Assembly (NCBI GenBank): GCA_911728455.2
Contig: OU452227.1
Coordinates: forward strand, 11,069,110-11,133,109
Direction: 5' to 3'
DNA: 64,000 bases
Source: Marthasterias glacialis
Lineage: Eukaryota > Echinodermata > Asteroidea > Forcipulatida > Asteriidae
In this document: in pieces, positions 1 to 11,800 of the stretch
Layout: each line of letters begins with the position of its first letter
Numbering within the stretch: the stretch's first letter is position 1
The notes under the pieces: model-generated
Database searches by the model: none
The model's input: only the letters and a program-made list of their open reading frames with translations
What the model was told of the DNA's origin: nothing
Position numbers and translations under genes: made by a program

Positions 1-399
1 CTCATAAGTAGTGCTGACAAACATGAGAGTCAGTTAAAAAGTGTGACTGAAACTACAGGTACAAAACCCCGCATCTCAAAACTGAAGAGGCCCTACACGT
101 CTGTGAGATACGAATCAACTGCCCCAACCCCACCTCAAAGGACCAAACAGAATTCTGGCAAGACAGAACAAAAACACTCTAAACGCAAAGATGTTTCCGA
201 GACGGATAACACCATTGAAAAAACTGATGGAGACAAGCTTCAAGAAAGTCCAAAGATGATAGCAGAATCTAAGCCGGGATGGGAACCCAAGGACTGGAAG
301 GAGATGCTAGACAACATCCGAGAGATGAGGAAGGAGAAAGATGCTCCTGTGGATTCTATGGGAGCAGAGAAGATATGTGACCATGATGCACCACCTGAG
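1..399 (+). CDS. NTHL1: NTHL1 exon (N-terminal region, left end outside window)
   Basis: Open in frame 1 from the window edge to the donor GAG|GTAGCC at 400. It encodes a low-complexity, Lys/Ser-rich leader, then the conserved stretch WEPKDW...[16 protein letters not shown]...APPE. The phase at the end is 0. No acceptor is visible at the left, so the exon probably continues beyond the window. Confidence 0.9.
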
Positions 400-3300
400 G
401 TAGCCTTATAATTTAGTGCTGTTGATCGCAAAGTTGAAACTTGCGTAAGATTTAGCCGGGCATGTTTCAATTGCAAACTTGCGCGGGTTACAACGTTATG
501 CTCAACAGTTCCAATACTCTAGACTCCCTTCAGTCAGTTCTTGAGAGCGAGTCCAGTCCTTGAGAGCAAGTCTAACCACAGAGCTAGCTCTATGGTCGTA
601 TTGTAAACTTGAGTATGATCCATGTGGTTGATTTCACAAAGTACTACTAGGACTTGTCTTATCTTGAGTTAGGACAAGTAACTAGTCCTAACTCGTATGA
701 CTTTTCATAAGTTAGGACTAGTTTTGTGAAATCCACCCCTGGTTATACAGCAGTTTCAGGTTGTAATTGTATGGATTCTGACTGGCACCTCGAACAAAGA
801 TATATACTGACTAAATAGGGAGACTGCCAACATTGGGGCTGGATAGCTCAGTTGGTAGAGCATCAGTACGTTAAGCCGGGGGTCGCAGGTTCAAATCCCA
901 CTGCAGTCAATTTTTCTTTGTTCATCCCAAAAATGAATCCAAAGAGGATGACTTAAAAGTGGAAATAAATATATTTGTTGTGTACTGCAGGTGTATCGAT
1001 ACCATGTTTTACTCTCGCTGCTGCTGTCGAGCCAGACCAAGGACCAGGTTACATCGGCCGCCCTGGCAGCTCTGAGGAATCATGGATGCACAGTGGATAA
1101 CATCCTCGAGACGACAGACGAGAAACTGGGAGAATTGATTTATCCAGTTGGCTTCTGGAAAGTGAGGATCAAAACTTAATCTTATCATCAGGTTTTTTCT
1201 CCCTTTTTGAAGAGTTGCATCTTCATCCAATTATAAATCAAATCATTTGTTTAAAAACTAAATTACCCAAGTTCACTTCCATTGGGAAATTGTATTATTT
1301 TTGTTACATTTATTCCAGGCATATTTTTTTTAAGTTCATGATTGAAACAATAATGAGGTCAAGAAAGATGGATGGATATGGGAAAGTCTCTAGCCCCTTT
1401 TTCTGTTCATGATTGGGTTTTTGTTTTTACCATCTTTGATTCACAGTTGAATGGTTTGTCTTTTTTATAGCAAGGTATGCCCTGGGTTACATGTGTATTT
1501 AGCAAAGAATCAGCAAAAATCTACTTAAATGAGGCAGTTAAATTGGTGTTTTGATCCAATGTTCAGAAAAAGATTTCCTACATCAAGAGAACCACTCAGA
1601 TCCTGAAGGACAACTACAAGGGTGACATACCGGCCACGTTGGACGGTCTCGTCAAGTTGCCCGGCATCGGACCCAAGATGGCGCACATCATCATGGACGT
1701 CGCATGGAACCAGCTCACCGGGATCGGAGTGGACACCCACGTGCATCGGATCTCCAACCGGCTGAAGTGGGTTAAGAAACCAACGAGTTTGCCTGAAGAC
1801 ACGCGGAAAGGGCTGGAAGAATGGTTGCCAAGGTGGGGAAGGCCTTCTCTTTACTCCATAATTTTATCTTTTTGGAGTTATTGGAAAGGTTCAGCTACAC
1901 ATTATTGGGTCATATGGCAACGCATTTGTTTAGTCCCTTTAAGCTTGCCACGTTGACATTCCGTTACAAGCTTGAATCAACCAAGCTACACGTTGTGCCT
2001 TTACCTACATCGTGAAGAGGGGCACAAACATCAATCAATGAATACCTCAGGGCAGATCAGGTGAAACCAAGAAACAGTTTGTTAAAACATTCCCTCCAAA
2101 ATATCTTTAAAATGAAGACTTATAACATAGTTTTCTTAACCGTTCCAGAAAATGTCTCAAGTGTCTTTTTGACAATGCGAACATATATGTACAGCTAAGC
2201 GTAATACGCGTTTAGCCAACACGCAATTGTATGAATGACAATAAACGCTTGTATCCATGGCGTAACGCGGGCGCCACTCATACATTTTATGAGAAAACAT
2301 GTAGCTTAAACTCTCTAATACTACATTCCTTCATCAGTGACTCCTGACTACCCACACATCTACCCTGTAGCGTGTCGTAGCCAAGCGGTTTAGTGCATCA
2401 GACTCAAATTCTGGTGGCTAAGTTATCAGGATGGGAATTCAAATCCCAGTCATGACACTTGTGTCCTTGAGCAAGACACTTGACTACAATTGCTTCAAAT
2501 AGAGGAAGAGGCAGTTATGTTTGTCTTGCAAAGGATTCATTTACCCATCCCTGCTCTTAGCTGTGCTGTGAAGAGACTTGCATAAATTTCTATCTCGCCA
2601 TGTCTTGTTTCTGCGCATTGGGGCAGGTTTCTATCCCTTCAAAAATTAGCCAAACCTCAATTGGCCTTTGGTCCTTATGATGGGTGAATTGCATAAAAAA
2701 CTTCGAACAAAATTTTAAAAAGGGTGGGGGAGGGAGGTTTGGTGACTTTATTTATAATTAAGGAGAGCTCCCTGACTGATTTCATGTGTGAATTTTTTTA
2801 AGATTATTACTTTGCTAGTTTCACAGAGAAGTGTCTGGATGTATGTTTTACATATTGTTATAAAGTGCATTAACTTTTACCAAGTGTAGAACATTCTTGG
2901 ACAAACCTGTTTTTCTTGCTCTCATGGGTGAGAGTCATTGCTGACAAAAAGGTTTGAAACTATACTCTAAAATTTCATAGAATTGAAATGATGGCATTTC
3001 CACCTTTTTGTAACCCCTGGAGTTATAGATTTCAAGGAGCTTCTGCCACTAACAGTATCCTCAGCACTAGAGAATGTTAGAGAGCATTATTTTGTTGTAT
3101 CTGAAGAAAGTAGCAGCCTTCTTTTTTTCTCAACATGCAGAAATAAAAGGGTCTGTATCCAGATAAAAGTCTAACATTTCTCATCCCTGAACCCTCCAAC
3201 CTACATCCTCCAATCTTGACTTACCAGGCAACGCAATGACTTGGCCCCAGTGTAGCAGCCTTTTCACATTCTTTCTACAGGTAGAGCTTGAAACTCTGAA

Positions 3301-3535
3301 ACTTTCCACTGATTCTATAGATTATCAAATGATGGTGTGTTTTTCTGTCATTTCTCCTTGCAGAGAGCTATGGAGTGAGGTCAATGTACTCCTAGTTGGT
3401 TTTGGACAGCAGACATGTCTTCCAGTCAACCCCAAATGTTCAGAGTGCCTGAATAAGAGCATATGCCCATATGGGAAATCTGCTCTCAGGTACAGAAGCC
3501 CCCCAAAAAAGAGCATCAGCCCAAAGAAGAAATGA
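1..3535 (+). CDS. NTHL1: NTHL1, endonuclease III-like DNA glycosylase/AP lyase (5'-partial, four exons)
   Basis: Bifunctional glycosylase that removes oxidised pyrimidines and nicks the abasic site in base excision repair, in nucleus and mitochondria. Coding exons are 1-399, 991-1161, 1567-1832 and 3364-3535, giving 335 visible residues in one frame. Visible: the WEPKDW/KKDAPVD-type pre-domain region, catalytic Lys in SSQTKDQVT (residue 150 of the visible part), helix-hairpin-helix LPGIGPK (220-227), catalytic Asp in GVDTHVHR (246), and the [4Fe-4S] cysteines 297, 304, 307 and 313 with spacing C-x6-C-x2-C-x5-C. Frame 1 is open to base 1 with no usable ATG, so the start lies upstream of the window. 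The C-terminus has a basic Ser/Pro/Lys tail of about 20 residues that mammalian NTHL1 lacks. The gene converges on SDK. Identity is essentially certain. Confidence 0.95.
629..741. repeat. Foldback FB-F
   Basis: Palindromic element with ends GATTTCACAAA / TTTGTGAAATC and inner TTAGGACAAGT-type repeats. Other copies: 12,834, 12,984 and 18,603. Confidence 0.75.
835..930 (+). mobile_element. tRNA-derived SINE (family A)
   Basis: Pol III A box TAGCTCAGTTGG (844-855) and B box GGTTCAAATCC (888-898), then a T-rich tail. A second, internally deleted copy with the same 3' flank lies at 52,193, which marks it as a SINE and not a tRNA gene. Confidence 0.6.
991..1161 (+). CDS. NTHL1: NTHL1 exon with catalytic lysine
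   Basis: Acceptor TACTGCAG|GTG and donor GGAAA|GTGAGG bound a 57-codon, phase 0-0 exon. It encodes [19 protein letters not shown] through [12 protein letters not shown], the helix carrying the nucleophilic Lys and the conserved IYPVGFW motif. Confidence 0.93.
1162..1566. other. NTHL1 intron, no recognisable content
   Basis: AT-rich intronic sequence; nothing recognised. Confidence 0.6.
1567..1832 (+). CDS. NTHL1: NTHL1 exon with helix-hairpin-helix and catalytic aspartate
   Basis: Acceptor GTTCAG|AAAAAG; donor CCAAG|GTGGGG (phase 2). It encodes the Hh[11 protein letters not shown] and [15 protein letters not shown] with the catalytic Asp, ending in EEWLP plus a split Arg codon that the next exon completes. 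Confidence 0.93.
1833..3363. other. NTHL1 intron
   Basis: Holds the tRNA-Leu-derived SINE at 2,372. The rest is AT-rich and unrecognised. Confidence 0.6.
2372..2485 (+). mobile_element. tRNA-Leu-derived SINE (family B)
   Basis: 2372-2458 folds as a class II tRNA: acceptor GTGTCGT pairs with ATGACAC, anticodon loop CTCAAAT (CAA, Leu), B box near GAATTCAAATCCC. The SINE body TTGTGTCCTTGAGCAAGACA follows directly. Other copies: 57,178 (+); 19,563, 20,831 and 60,454 (reverse). Confidence 0.75.
3364..3535 (+). CDS. NTHL1: NTHL1 last exon with [4Fe-4S] ligands and stop
   Basis: Acceptor CTTGCAG|AGAG restores Arg-Glu-Leu-Trp across the intron. The exon encodes [20 protein letters not shown] and the fourth cluster Cys, then a basic tail ending SPKKK and TGA at 3533-3535. 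A possible ATTAAA poly(A) signal lies at about 3619, just before a foldback repeat. Confidence 0.93.
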
Positions 3536-3631
3536 TAAACTGGACTGCAGTCGATTGGTGTTTTTTCCTGAAGAACTGAGCATTGCAGTTTTAATAATTA
3601 CTGTATTTTAACCAAATGATTAAATGCTTTG

Positions 3632-3820
3632 CGTTGACCCATTGCACGCACATCAGGTGCAGTGACTGTGCCAGGCTCACCATTTTGGGAGTCAACAGTT
3701 AAGTATGTAAACGCCACGTTACCTAAATCTGAGACTACACTGTGTAACACACCGGGACAGTGATTCCCAAAATGGAACAACCAAGATTGAGAAGATGATG
3801 TCAGGTGAATTGGGTCAGTC
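3632..3820. repeat. Foldback FB-C
   Basis: About 190-bp palindrome with TTGACCCA ends, inner CATTTTGGGAGTCAA and a TGATGTCAGGTGAATTGGG end. Other copies: 10,442, 18,041, 20,613, 23,966, 32,442, 42,137, 47,532, 47,733 and 48,415. Confidence 0.75.
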
Positions 3821-4529
3821 ATTTAATTTTGACAAGGAGTCAGCTCAGTGCACTATATCCTTGTTAAGGTGACAAACTGACAACTTGTCTAATCTACAAT
3901 ACAGGGATCAAAGCAAATCAGTGCCACAGCACAGGCCGCTATGGCTGAGGTCATGTGCGTACGTGTACAGGCCACTCACAACTCTCAGCCAACCATTGGT
4001 ATTCCTTTGACCTCAGTGAGGGCACTGTTTGGGCTTGTGGCGTCATGTGTAAGCACCTCCATGAATTTGGGCCGTGGACTTAAATTGACTTTAAGTAAAT
4101 TTCTCCCAAGGCTCTCAATACGCATGAAACAAACTACACGGACAATAATTTAAGCTTTACAAAATTTGCACTTTATTTTTGTTTAATCAGCAGAGAATAT
4201 TATTTACAACCATAAGTTATTCTATTTTTACTCAAACATCGCCACACATGCGTTTTCCTCAAATTTGCACAAATTCTTCTCTTTAAAAAATTGTTCACAG
4301 TACAAAACATTTCAGGGATTTTTTTATCTGTTTTTGTAATAAAAGTGATTTACAAAAAAAAAGAGAGAAAAAAAGAGAAGTTTGATTGAATACAATTTGC
4401 TTGATATGTATGTAGGTATGAACTGATTTGTTTTATTCCTGAAGCAAAAATAGTACTCGTGGTAGCTTGAACAACAAACCAATTAAAAATTACATCAACT
4501 TGAAAACGTATTATGTATCGAAACTATAC

Positions 4530-4706
4530 ACTAATCCAAGCAGCTCGTTCATGGTGGTTTTACACCACCGCAGCTGTGGCCGAAGCAAGTTCGCGACACG
4601 ACAAAAGCGCATCACCGCGCATATGTGCCCAATCAGCATGGAGTCGACATACGCATGTGGCGGCCATAGCTGCGGTAAACGCCATGAACGAGCTGCTCAG
4701 ATTAGT
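4530..4706. repeat. Foldback FB-B
   Basis: Terminal inverted repeats ACTAATCC.AGCAGCTCGTT / GAACGAGCTGCTCAGATTAGT; GC-rich centre with GCTATGGCCGC-type arms. Other copies: 18,306, 24,093 and 62,569; partial at 63,520. Confidence 0.8.
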
Positions 4707-4764
4707 CTATACAATGTTTCAGAGTAGTACTCACATATATACAATAGATAAAATAACTTAACCA

Positions 4765-4887
4765 GGTTCAATTTCATGGCACGACTTACTCCAGAATTCT
4801 GCCCTTATGGCCGATAGAATCAAGCACTTATTTAAAAGGGCGCAGTAAGCGCAGAATTCTGTAAGCAGTGCCATGAAAATCGGACCC
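4765..4887. repeat. Foldback FB-D
   Basis: Ends TTCAATTTCATGGC / GCCATGAAAATCG with inner AGAATTCTGC arms. Other copies: 20,035 and 46,997. Confidence 0.75.
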
Positions 4888-7208
4888 ACAACAGAAAAAA
4901 GTACACAAACAAAACACAAACGGAAATAAGAACTGATAACTGTTTAAACTACTCTGTAAGAAAACAAGTATTGGTGGTCCGAATAATAGCACAACATCCT
5001 TAATTTAATAGGTGTTGCACACCAAATATTAACAACTTCATATTATAAAGTTAAGCTCTCAGTATTTGACAGTCACATTTTGACACAACACAACCCAAAC
5101 TGATTTTTTTTTTATAGGAATTTACAAAATAATACAGCAAAAAACTTTTGATACCACAATGTTGTAAAATTTAAAATATAAATCTGAAGGATAATGCTCT
5201 GATATGTTGGGTGATATTGATGAAAATTGAAAGTGTTTTGGATGGAACAACTTAAGTTTTTGGAAGAGTTCATTTATTTCAATTTCCAATCTTCTTGTCG
5301 TCTGTAAAAAAATATTACCAGAGACTAAAATCAATATAAGTGCTCACACTTTTTAGACTAACTTATAACAATGGTTCTTTAGTGAGGTTTGGGAAACACC
5401 ATGTACATTGTACACACATCTCTGAGTTATGTTGGTTCTGAAAAGAACTGGTGGTTTAACAACTCTGTTCTTTTGTAGTATTTTCTTTCCACCTACTACA
5501 TCCATCACTCTTTTAAAGATGACAGCACTTGAAGCAAAATCAGTTCTTAGAGTGACTTTGCACTAATAAATCAATGAACTATTTGAATGTTTGATGATTT
5601 GATTGGAAGTTAGGTTTACCACCAATGATGTACCATGCCTGTAAAATACTGTCAACTTAGCTCATTTTGTCTTACAATATTGCCTTTCCAATGATATGTA
5701 CACTTTTTAACAAAATTTTCTCGCATTGCATAAAACTGATAGCCAGTACTGGATTAACCAAAAGCAAATTGCAGTTTACACACACGCGAAAAAAAACAAA
5801 AACCAAACCACTTCTGCATAAAGATTTTTTTTTAAATCTGGAAATTAAAAAATACACTCCAAGAAATATCATCCCTATCTGGATAAGTTTTGATTTGGTT
5901 TTACTTTGAAGGATTATTAGTACTGCTGGGTCAACTACATCGCTGAATGATTGCATGCAGTTGGAATTTGATGGATTTATCGGTTAAGCCCGAGTTGACA
6001 AAGCTAAGGGTCAAGGGGCGGACTCTAGCCCAAACATCTGACATCACACTTTGAGGAGCGTGAATTAACGCCAGATACCGGCCTTTAGAACCTTCTGGTT
6101 GCCTGCCAGATGTACCTTTGACCCACTTAAATTTTGCATGCCATAATGCTGTGAGTGTACCACAGAGCTACCCTATGGAGAGTCACACGCTCATAGTATC
6201 AGTCTGTACTATAATATCAGTAGTGTGTCATTGCATGTATGTTTATCCAATGAGACCACTGAGTTTGTAAGACCAGTGCATGTCTTGGATAAAGACAGGG
6301 GACCAGTCTAGGATGACTCTTACTTCCCTTCAAATCCTCATATTGGTTCTGCAGTTGGTTCCAATTGCTTTATTACTGCACATCCAAACCGATTCTGACA
6401 AGTCATTCCAATCATTTAAGAGTCTCCTGGTTTAGGTGCTTGAGTTTCAGCATATTGAAAGTTTCTGATGGGTATTGGAATTCCCTCTGTGCTAACTCCT
6501 TGGGCTCTTCACTGACCGATACATTAACAAACCAATCCTGGACTTTTTCAGCATTTTTCTGCTGCACTGTTTGTCACAAAAACAACAGGAGTGTTACTAA
6601 AAAACCATATCACCTTCTATAAGAGGAATAATGCAATTAAGATATGTAATAATATACTTTAGGTTTTGGTTCTACTTGGTAAACCTACAGCAGCAAATGC
6701 CTCTTTGTAAAAATAAATATTTACAGCAAAGTTAACAGTATGATATGTTCATCTCTGGGTAAAAACAAACAGGTAAAAACAAACATTGACAAAAATCAAA
6801 ATGACGAAAAACATAGAACAACTCTCCTAATGAGATGGAAATCAGGAGTTTCACTTATGCTTTAAATTTAAAAAGATCCCAATCTCTTCCACAGTAATGA
6901 CAACTTTTTTTCGGTGCTATTTCACTTTCTAAAAAAAAAAGATTAAAATCTATGGTATATAAAATGAGAAAAATCACAAAATAAATTTACTTCTGGTCTT
7001 TAGTTTAAAACAAAAAAATGATGGTGGGTTTCAAAGAAGTTTTGTTACTTATTGGACATGTCGCAGATACAAAACATTATGAAAGGGGAAATCTTAAATG
7101 GACATTTGGAGCATTAAACAAATCGTATCTATTGAATATAAAGCTCAATTTTTCTATCTAAAATAAGACATCAGTAAGAACTTCTTGATGCAAAAGTTAT
7201 ACAGAGTT

Positions 7209-7354
7209 CAATTGGAGACTTTTGAGGATGCTAGGTGGTAGCAGACTTAACTCTTTCACCATGGCGTGCCGCTCACAGCGGCTCTCCGGCGTATGAAGTA
7301 ATACAATTTACCTGGTAAGTCTGCTGCCACCTATTGTTCCAAAGTCTCCTATTG
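7209..7354. repeat. Foldback FB-A
   Basis: Ends CAATTGGAGACTTTTG / CAAAGTCTCCTATTG; inner CTAGGTGG.AGCAGACTT and AAGTCTGCTGCCACCT. Other copies: 21,068, 23,099, 42,334 and 56,107. Confidence 0.8.
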
Positions 7355-7401
7355 ATAGAAAGATCCATGTGAACAAACAAACAAAATGTAACGGTGAACG
7401 A

Positions 7402-7543
7402 ATTGGTAGACTCTATAAGCAGTAATTGGTAGCCGCGACCTCAACCTTGCCAATCAATCATCGAGTTCTATTCAACTCTATGGGATTAATATTGAGGTCA
7501 AGCGAGGTCGCGGCTACCAATGACCCTTCAGAGTCTACCGAAA
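7402..7543. repeat. Single-copy foldback
   Basis: Inverted repeat with arms TTGGTAGACTCT... and GAATTGGTAGCCGCGACCTC against its complement near 7,505-7,540. No second copy seen. Confidence 0.65.
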
Positions 7544-8522
7544 ATCCCAAGGCTGATTTACACCAGTACAACCTTTGACCTTGAGAGTTTGCTAAACAGC
7601 ATCTCAAAAATAATAATAACAGTCAATCCCACTTCTGCTTGTGAGGAAAGTACAGCCAGTCTGTACCTAACTAAATTTACCTCAGAAGATAACAAAAAGA
7701 TTGTATTCCCAATTTAAAATCACTGTACAAAAACCTATATTAGTCTGATTCTAAGGGAACATCTAATTAGTCTTTCTTGGAAGCACCTTGATTCAAAACT
7801 GATGACGTTACTAAAGTGTAATCTTAAGTTAAAACTGGGGATATTTTTATTGAAAGAGAGGCACTGGTAGGAAATTGCAATCCAGTCGTAGAAAAATGTC
7901 AGATGGCTGGCTACAGGGGCACTAAAAAATGGCTTTTCTTTGCATACTGGTAGAAAAATTGTCATAGAATTCTGTTTAGTGAAACTATATCCAACTGCCT
8001 TTGGACATGTTTTCTAATATGTTAATGATATCTTTAATATGTCTCCCCTCCCCCTCCTACAAAAAAAGGCTTGCTCTTGTTGCTGACTAAGCCAATCCAT
8101 TTAGGCTCCTTCCATCCCGGCAACTACCCATCAATGTCACTCACATTGGACTTGGTAGAGTCTCTGCCACTTGGTCATTGAGCCAAGCACCGCACCACAC
8201 GAAAAATGCACAACTTGGCTATCTGAATGTCAGCAGCTTTAAACGTGACTTCATCATGTGGTGCCTTCTGAGGTTTTTTTCCTTCGAATTTTGGGCGAGC
8301 CACCTGGGTGTGATTTGTCAATGCACTGTCGGGAGGGTGGAAAGCTTAATTGATTAGTCTGTTTGCGGCACAGTTTAACATTTCTCCCTATAAAACCTGT
8401 TGAGGTCAGATCCTATAAAATCTTCAATCACTTGCGTGAAAAAACGCAAAGTTAATACACGACCAACCAGCAAATGGTGTTCCAGTTACATGCAGTACCA
8501 CTTAAAAAAAATCATCACAATA

Positions 8523-8528
8523 TTTATT
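8523..8528 (-). promoter_or_regulatory. Candidate SDK poly(A) signal
   Basis: AATAAA on the minus strand 119 nt past the SDK stop. Further AATAAA candidates lie downstream (near 4172-4177 among others), so the true 3' end cannot be set from sequence. Confidence 0.25.
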
Positions 8529-8646
8529 TAACATTACACAAACATCGTCAGTACTCAGTAATATTCCAGTTTCATCCATTTAAATAACAATAACAAAAAA
8601 CGACTGAATATCACAACTTTGAAGATTAGAAAAGTTTGGCAAATTG

Positions 8647-8871
8647 CTATACAAATGATGAGAAGCCATGCAAGGGGGCGCGGGACCCGGCCGGCATCCC
8701 AGCAAGTCCGTTGACATGAATGCTGTGCATGTCGGATTCGCTGTCAGTGTAGCTGTAGGCCTTGGGTCCCTTCTGCCGTCTCCAGGAGTGGCTTGGGTAG
8801 GTAGGCACGCTGGCGTAGTGGTTGACAAATGAGTGGGGATCCTCTGTGTACTCCACATCACTCTCCGAAGC
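8647..8871 (-). CDS. SDK: SDK exon 41: C-terminus with PDZ ligand
   Basis: Encodes [38 protein letters not shown] and the terminal GFSSFV, then TAG at 8649-8647. The last six residues equal the vertebrate Sidekick PDZ-binding end. Confidence 0.97.
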   Translation of the reverse strand, partial: ASESDVEYTEDPHSFVNHYASVPTYPSHSWRRQKGPKAYSYTDSESDMHSIHVNGLAGMPAGSRAPLHGFSSFV

Positions 8872-11800
8872 CTGAGAAATTAGAAGAAAAACAAAAACCC
8901 AGGATGTTAGGAATGAGTTTGAATTTCCAAGAAAGGGGTGCCTGGATGTGACTTGTTGAGATAATTAAGTTTGGCATTATTTGGTATAAATTGACAGGGG
9001 CTAGATGTGAGTTTGAGTTGGTGCATCTTACACAATGGACAGATTGTTCCACAAACAAGAAATTAAGACTATTGAGCTATAAAGCACAAAACAATTTTGC
9101 TTACCACTGAAAAAGGTTACCTGCCAAAAAACACTACTTCAAACGCTCCATCTGTGACAGGTTTTTCTTAGCTGAAAATTTTCAGGCAACATTTTCTGCT
9201 TAAGCAAAAAATAGTGCTTAACAATTTTTCTGAACATATTTAAGTAAGAAACCATCTGCCAACGGTGCATATGGGCAGGTTACCTTTTTTCTGGCAAGCT
9301 CAAGTGTGTATTTTGCTGATATTTGTCCTTAAGAAGTTCGATGAAATTTGGCCCAGGGCTAAGCTTAAGATATTGCACTGCAAATTTCTGCTTAAGGAAA
9401 ATAAGCTGGGGTCAGTTGAAAAATGGTACACATGACACAATATTTTTAGCTGATTAACTTTTATAGGCATGCAAAATCAATTTTGTTGCTAATTATTGTG
9501 CAAAGCAGCTCTATGAAATTTGGCCTCGGCAATTCTCCCTTTGTGCAATCAGTCAGCCTTCACTGAGACAAGTTACCATGGTTCTTTTATACAGTATGTT
9601 TTGAACAAAAATGTAAGCATCAACATTAGTATAAATGGATAGAAAAGGTAGTTTCTGAAAGTGAATTAAGCACACTAAAAAATGTCCGTTATTGTTCAAC
9701 AAGTTGGGTTTAACTGCATGCATGCACACAAGATAGGACTTCACTGAATGCTGTATTAAATCAAACAAACTAGCGTCATCAAACAGAGCTAACCCCCGAC
9801 ACCCACATTCTTACCTCCTACCCATTTTAACTAGAAGTTGATTTGTGGACTTAATTGAATCAGCACACCTGACCCCAAGCAGCTCAACATTGTCTTATTT
9901 TTCTTTGCAGTATTGATTTTGAGTGGATGGTGGAGTCAAGGGTTAGAAAACTACATCTAAGACACGTAATAACCAGCTATGATACAAAATAAAAATTCAT
10001 GTATTATTCTCCTGGAAAGCCTTTCAAAAGTTTGTTCACTTGATTAGAATGTAAAGCCGCATTTGAATCAAGTGAGTCAGTTTGGCTATGGCTATGGCCA
10101 ATGGCTGCAGGGATAATGTTGATGAATAAGCCTGTGTTGGCCCTCCAGCCACAGCCACTGCTGAAGCCATCGATTTGGACACAGCTTGAGACCTGGAATG
10201 TAAGACTCTCCAGTAGATTTGAGTAAGACTTGCATTCTATTGTGTGGAAAGCTCAATTGGAAAGCTCTTCCACTACTACACAGAGAACGCTGGTGCAGTC
10301 CTTTCTTTAACTTGTGTGGAAAGCTCAATTGGAAAGCTTTTCCACTACTACACAGAGAAAACTGGTGCAGTCTTTTCATTAATTCAAATTTTGTGGCAGT
10401 TGGTCACATAGGCATATCACACTACAGGGTTGCTGACATGTATTGACCCATTGCACTGACGTCACACCCGGCTACTGTCTGCTTATGGTCTACCATTCTG
10501 GGAGTCAAACCAGGTGTAACCAAGTGAGGGTGTAACCAAACGCAGATTACCTAAAATGAGCACTACACAGTCTTAAGTGTGTGCTTGTTTGTTTGTTGTT
10601 TTTTTTGTTTTTTCAGTACTGTTTGAACCGAGGCCATTCGAAATTACCCCAATGTGGGATAATTAAGTTTTTATCTATCTACCACAAACACGAAAAATTG
10701 ACTTGGGTCAATAGAAAAGAAAGATAAATCCAAAATTACCTTTGAATCATAAGATGACTGTAAGAGCAAACAGCAAAAGGGAGTAGAGTGGAAAATTTAA
10801 CATGTAAAGAAAACAAAATCAAACCAAACCGGGTTAGTCAGAAGGCATTAATAATAACAGTTATTCAGAATATTTTTTGTTTGTTTCACGGCACACAATA
10901 GTCTTGCCTCAAGACGTCACTGATCGATAGTTGGTTGTGCACACGTAGTAATTCGTAATAGTGCGCCCTCTTACGGCATGATTTAACCAACTTGACCAGC
11001 TCTCACTAACGTCTTGGGAATCCTGCAGTAATGGGTTAACTTTTTCTTTGTTTTCTCCCCAGCCTTTCCTAGGGAACCAATCGGCGCATGATCACAGAAA
11101 TAAATTTACATAGATACGTGACAGACGCCACAAACTGACACCTTGTGTACAAAACTTTTTTTTATTTTGAGTTTTTTACGTATTTGTCAAGGCCTACAAT
11201 TTCATGAAGTTTCAAAGCTTCACAAGCTTTACTTTTTTAATTACATTGGAATGTGTCACTTTATGAAAACAGAAATAGTCTGTTTTGTTTCTTTTTTGGT
11301 TTCACGAACTGACACTTCCTTTCTTTATTGCTTATTAATTTAGGATGTAAAACAGTCACAAGCAGTATATTTGTCAAGTTCAAAGCATCAAGAGTCCACA
11401 TTGAAAAAAACAGTTGAAAACACTCTAAAATGTTCAAGGATTATAGCAGTGTTTTAAAAAGCATTCAGCTGTCAGCTAGTTTTCACTGGTATCTACGTGT
11501 GTGTCAGCTCGTGGTGTCAGTGATGAATCATTATGTGACCACGTGTCATGTTTGTTAATAATAATAATAATTTATGTAAATTTATTCCAGCCATCGCGCG
11601 CTGATTGGTTCCCTAGGAAAGGCTGGGGAGAAAACAAAGAAAAAGTTAACCTATTGCTGCAGGATTCCCAAGACGTTGGTGAGAGCTGGTCAAGTTGGTT
11701 AAATCATGCCGTAAGAGGGCGCACTATTACGAATGACCACAAGCGCATATACACAATTCATCATCGATAACCAGCGTCTTGGGCCAAGACTAGGCACACA

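Larger units (their letters stand above)
400..990. other. NTHL1 intron
   Basis: Contains a foldback element (629-741) and a tRNA-derived SINE (835-930). Nothing else recognised. Confidence 0.6.
3536..8646. other. Gap between the convergent 3' ends of NTHL1 and SDK
   Basis: Holds the 3' UTRs, whose limits are not determinable, and the repeats listed separately (3,632; 4,530; 4,765; 7,209; 7,402). A degraded FB-L copy lies at about 5,397-5,470. Otherwise AT-rich; no gene recognised. Confidence 0.6.

Noticed and set aside
835-908. Possible functional tRNA gene
   Set aside because: The A and B boxes are good, but the T stem and acceptor pair poorly and the same 3' flank recurs at 52,193, so it is a SINE.
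2372-2458. Possible functional tRNA-Leu(CAA) gene
   Set aside because: The fold is plausible, but the SINE body follows and several decayed copies share it.
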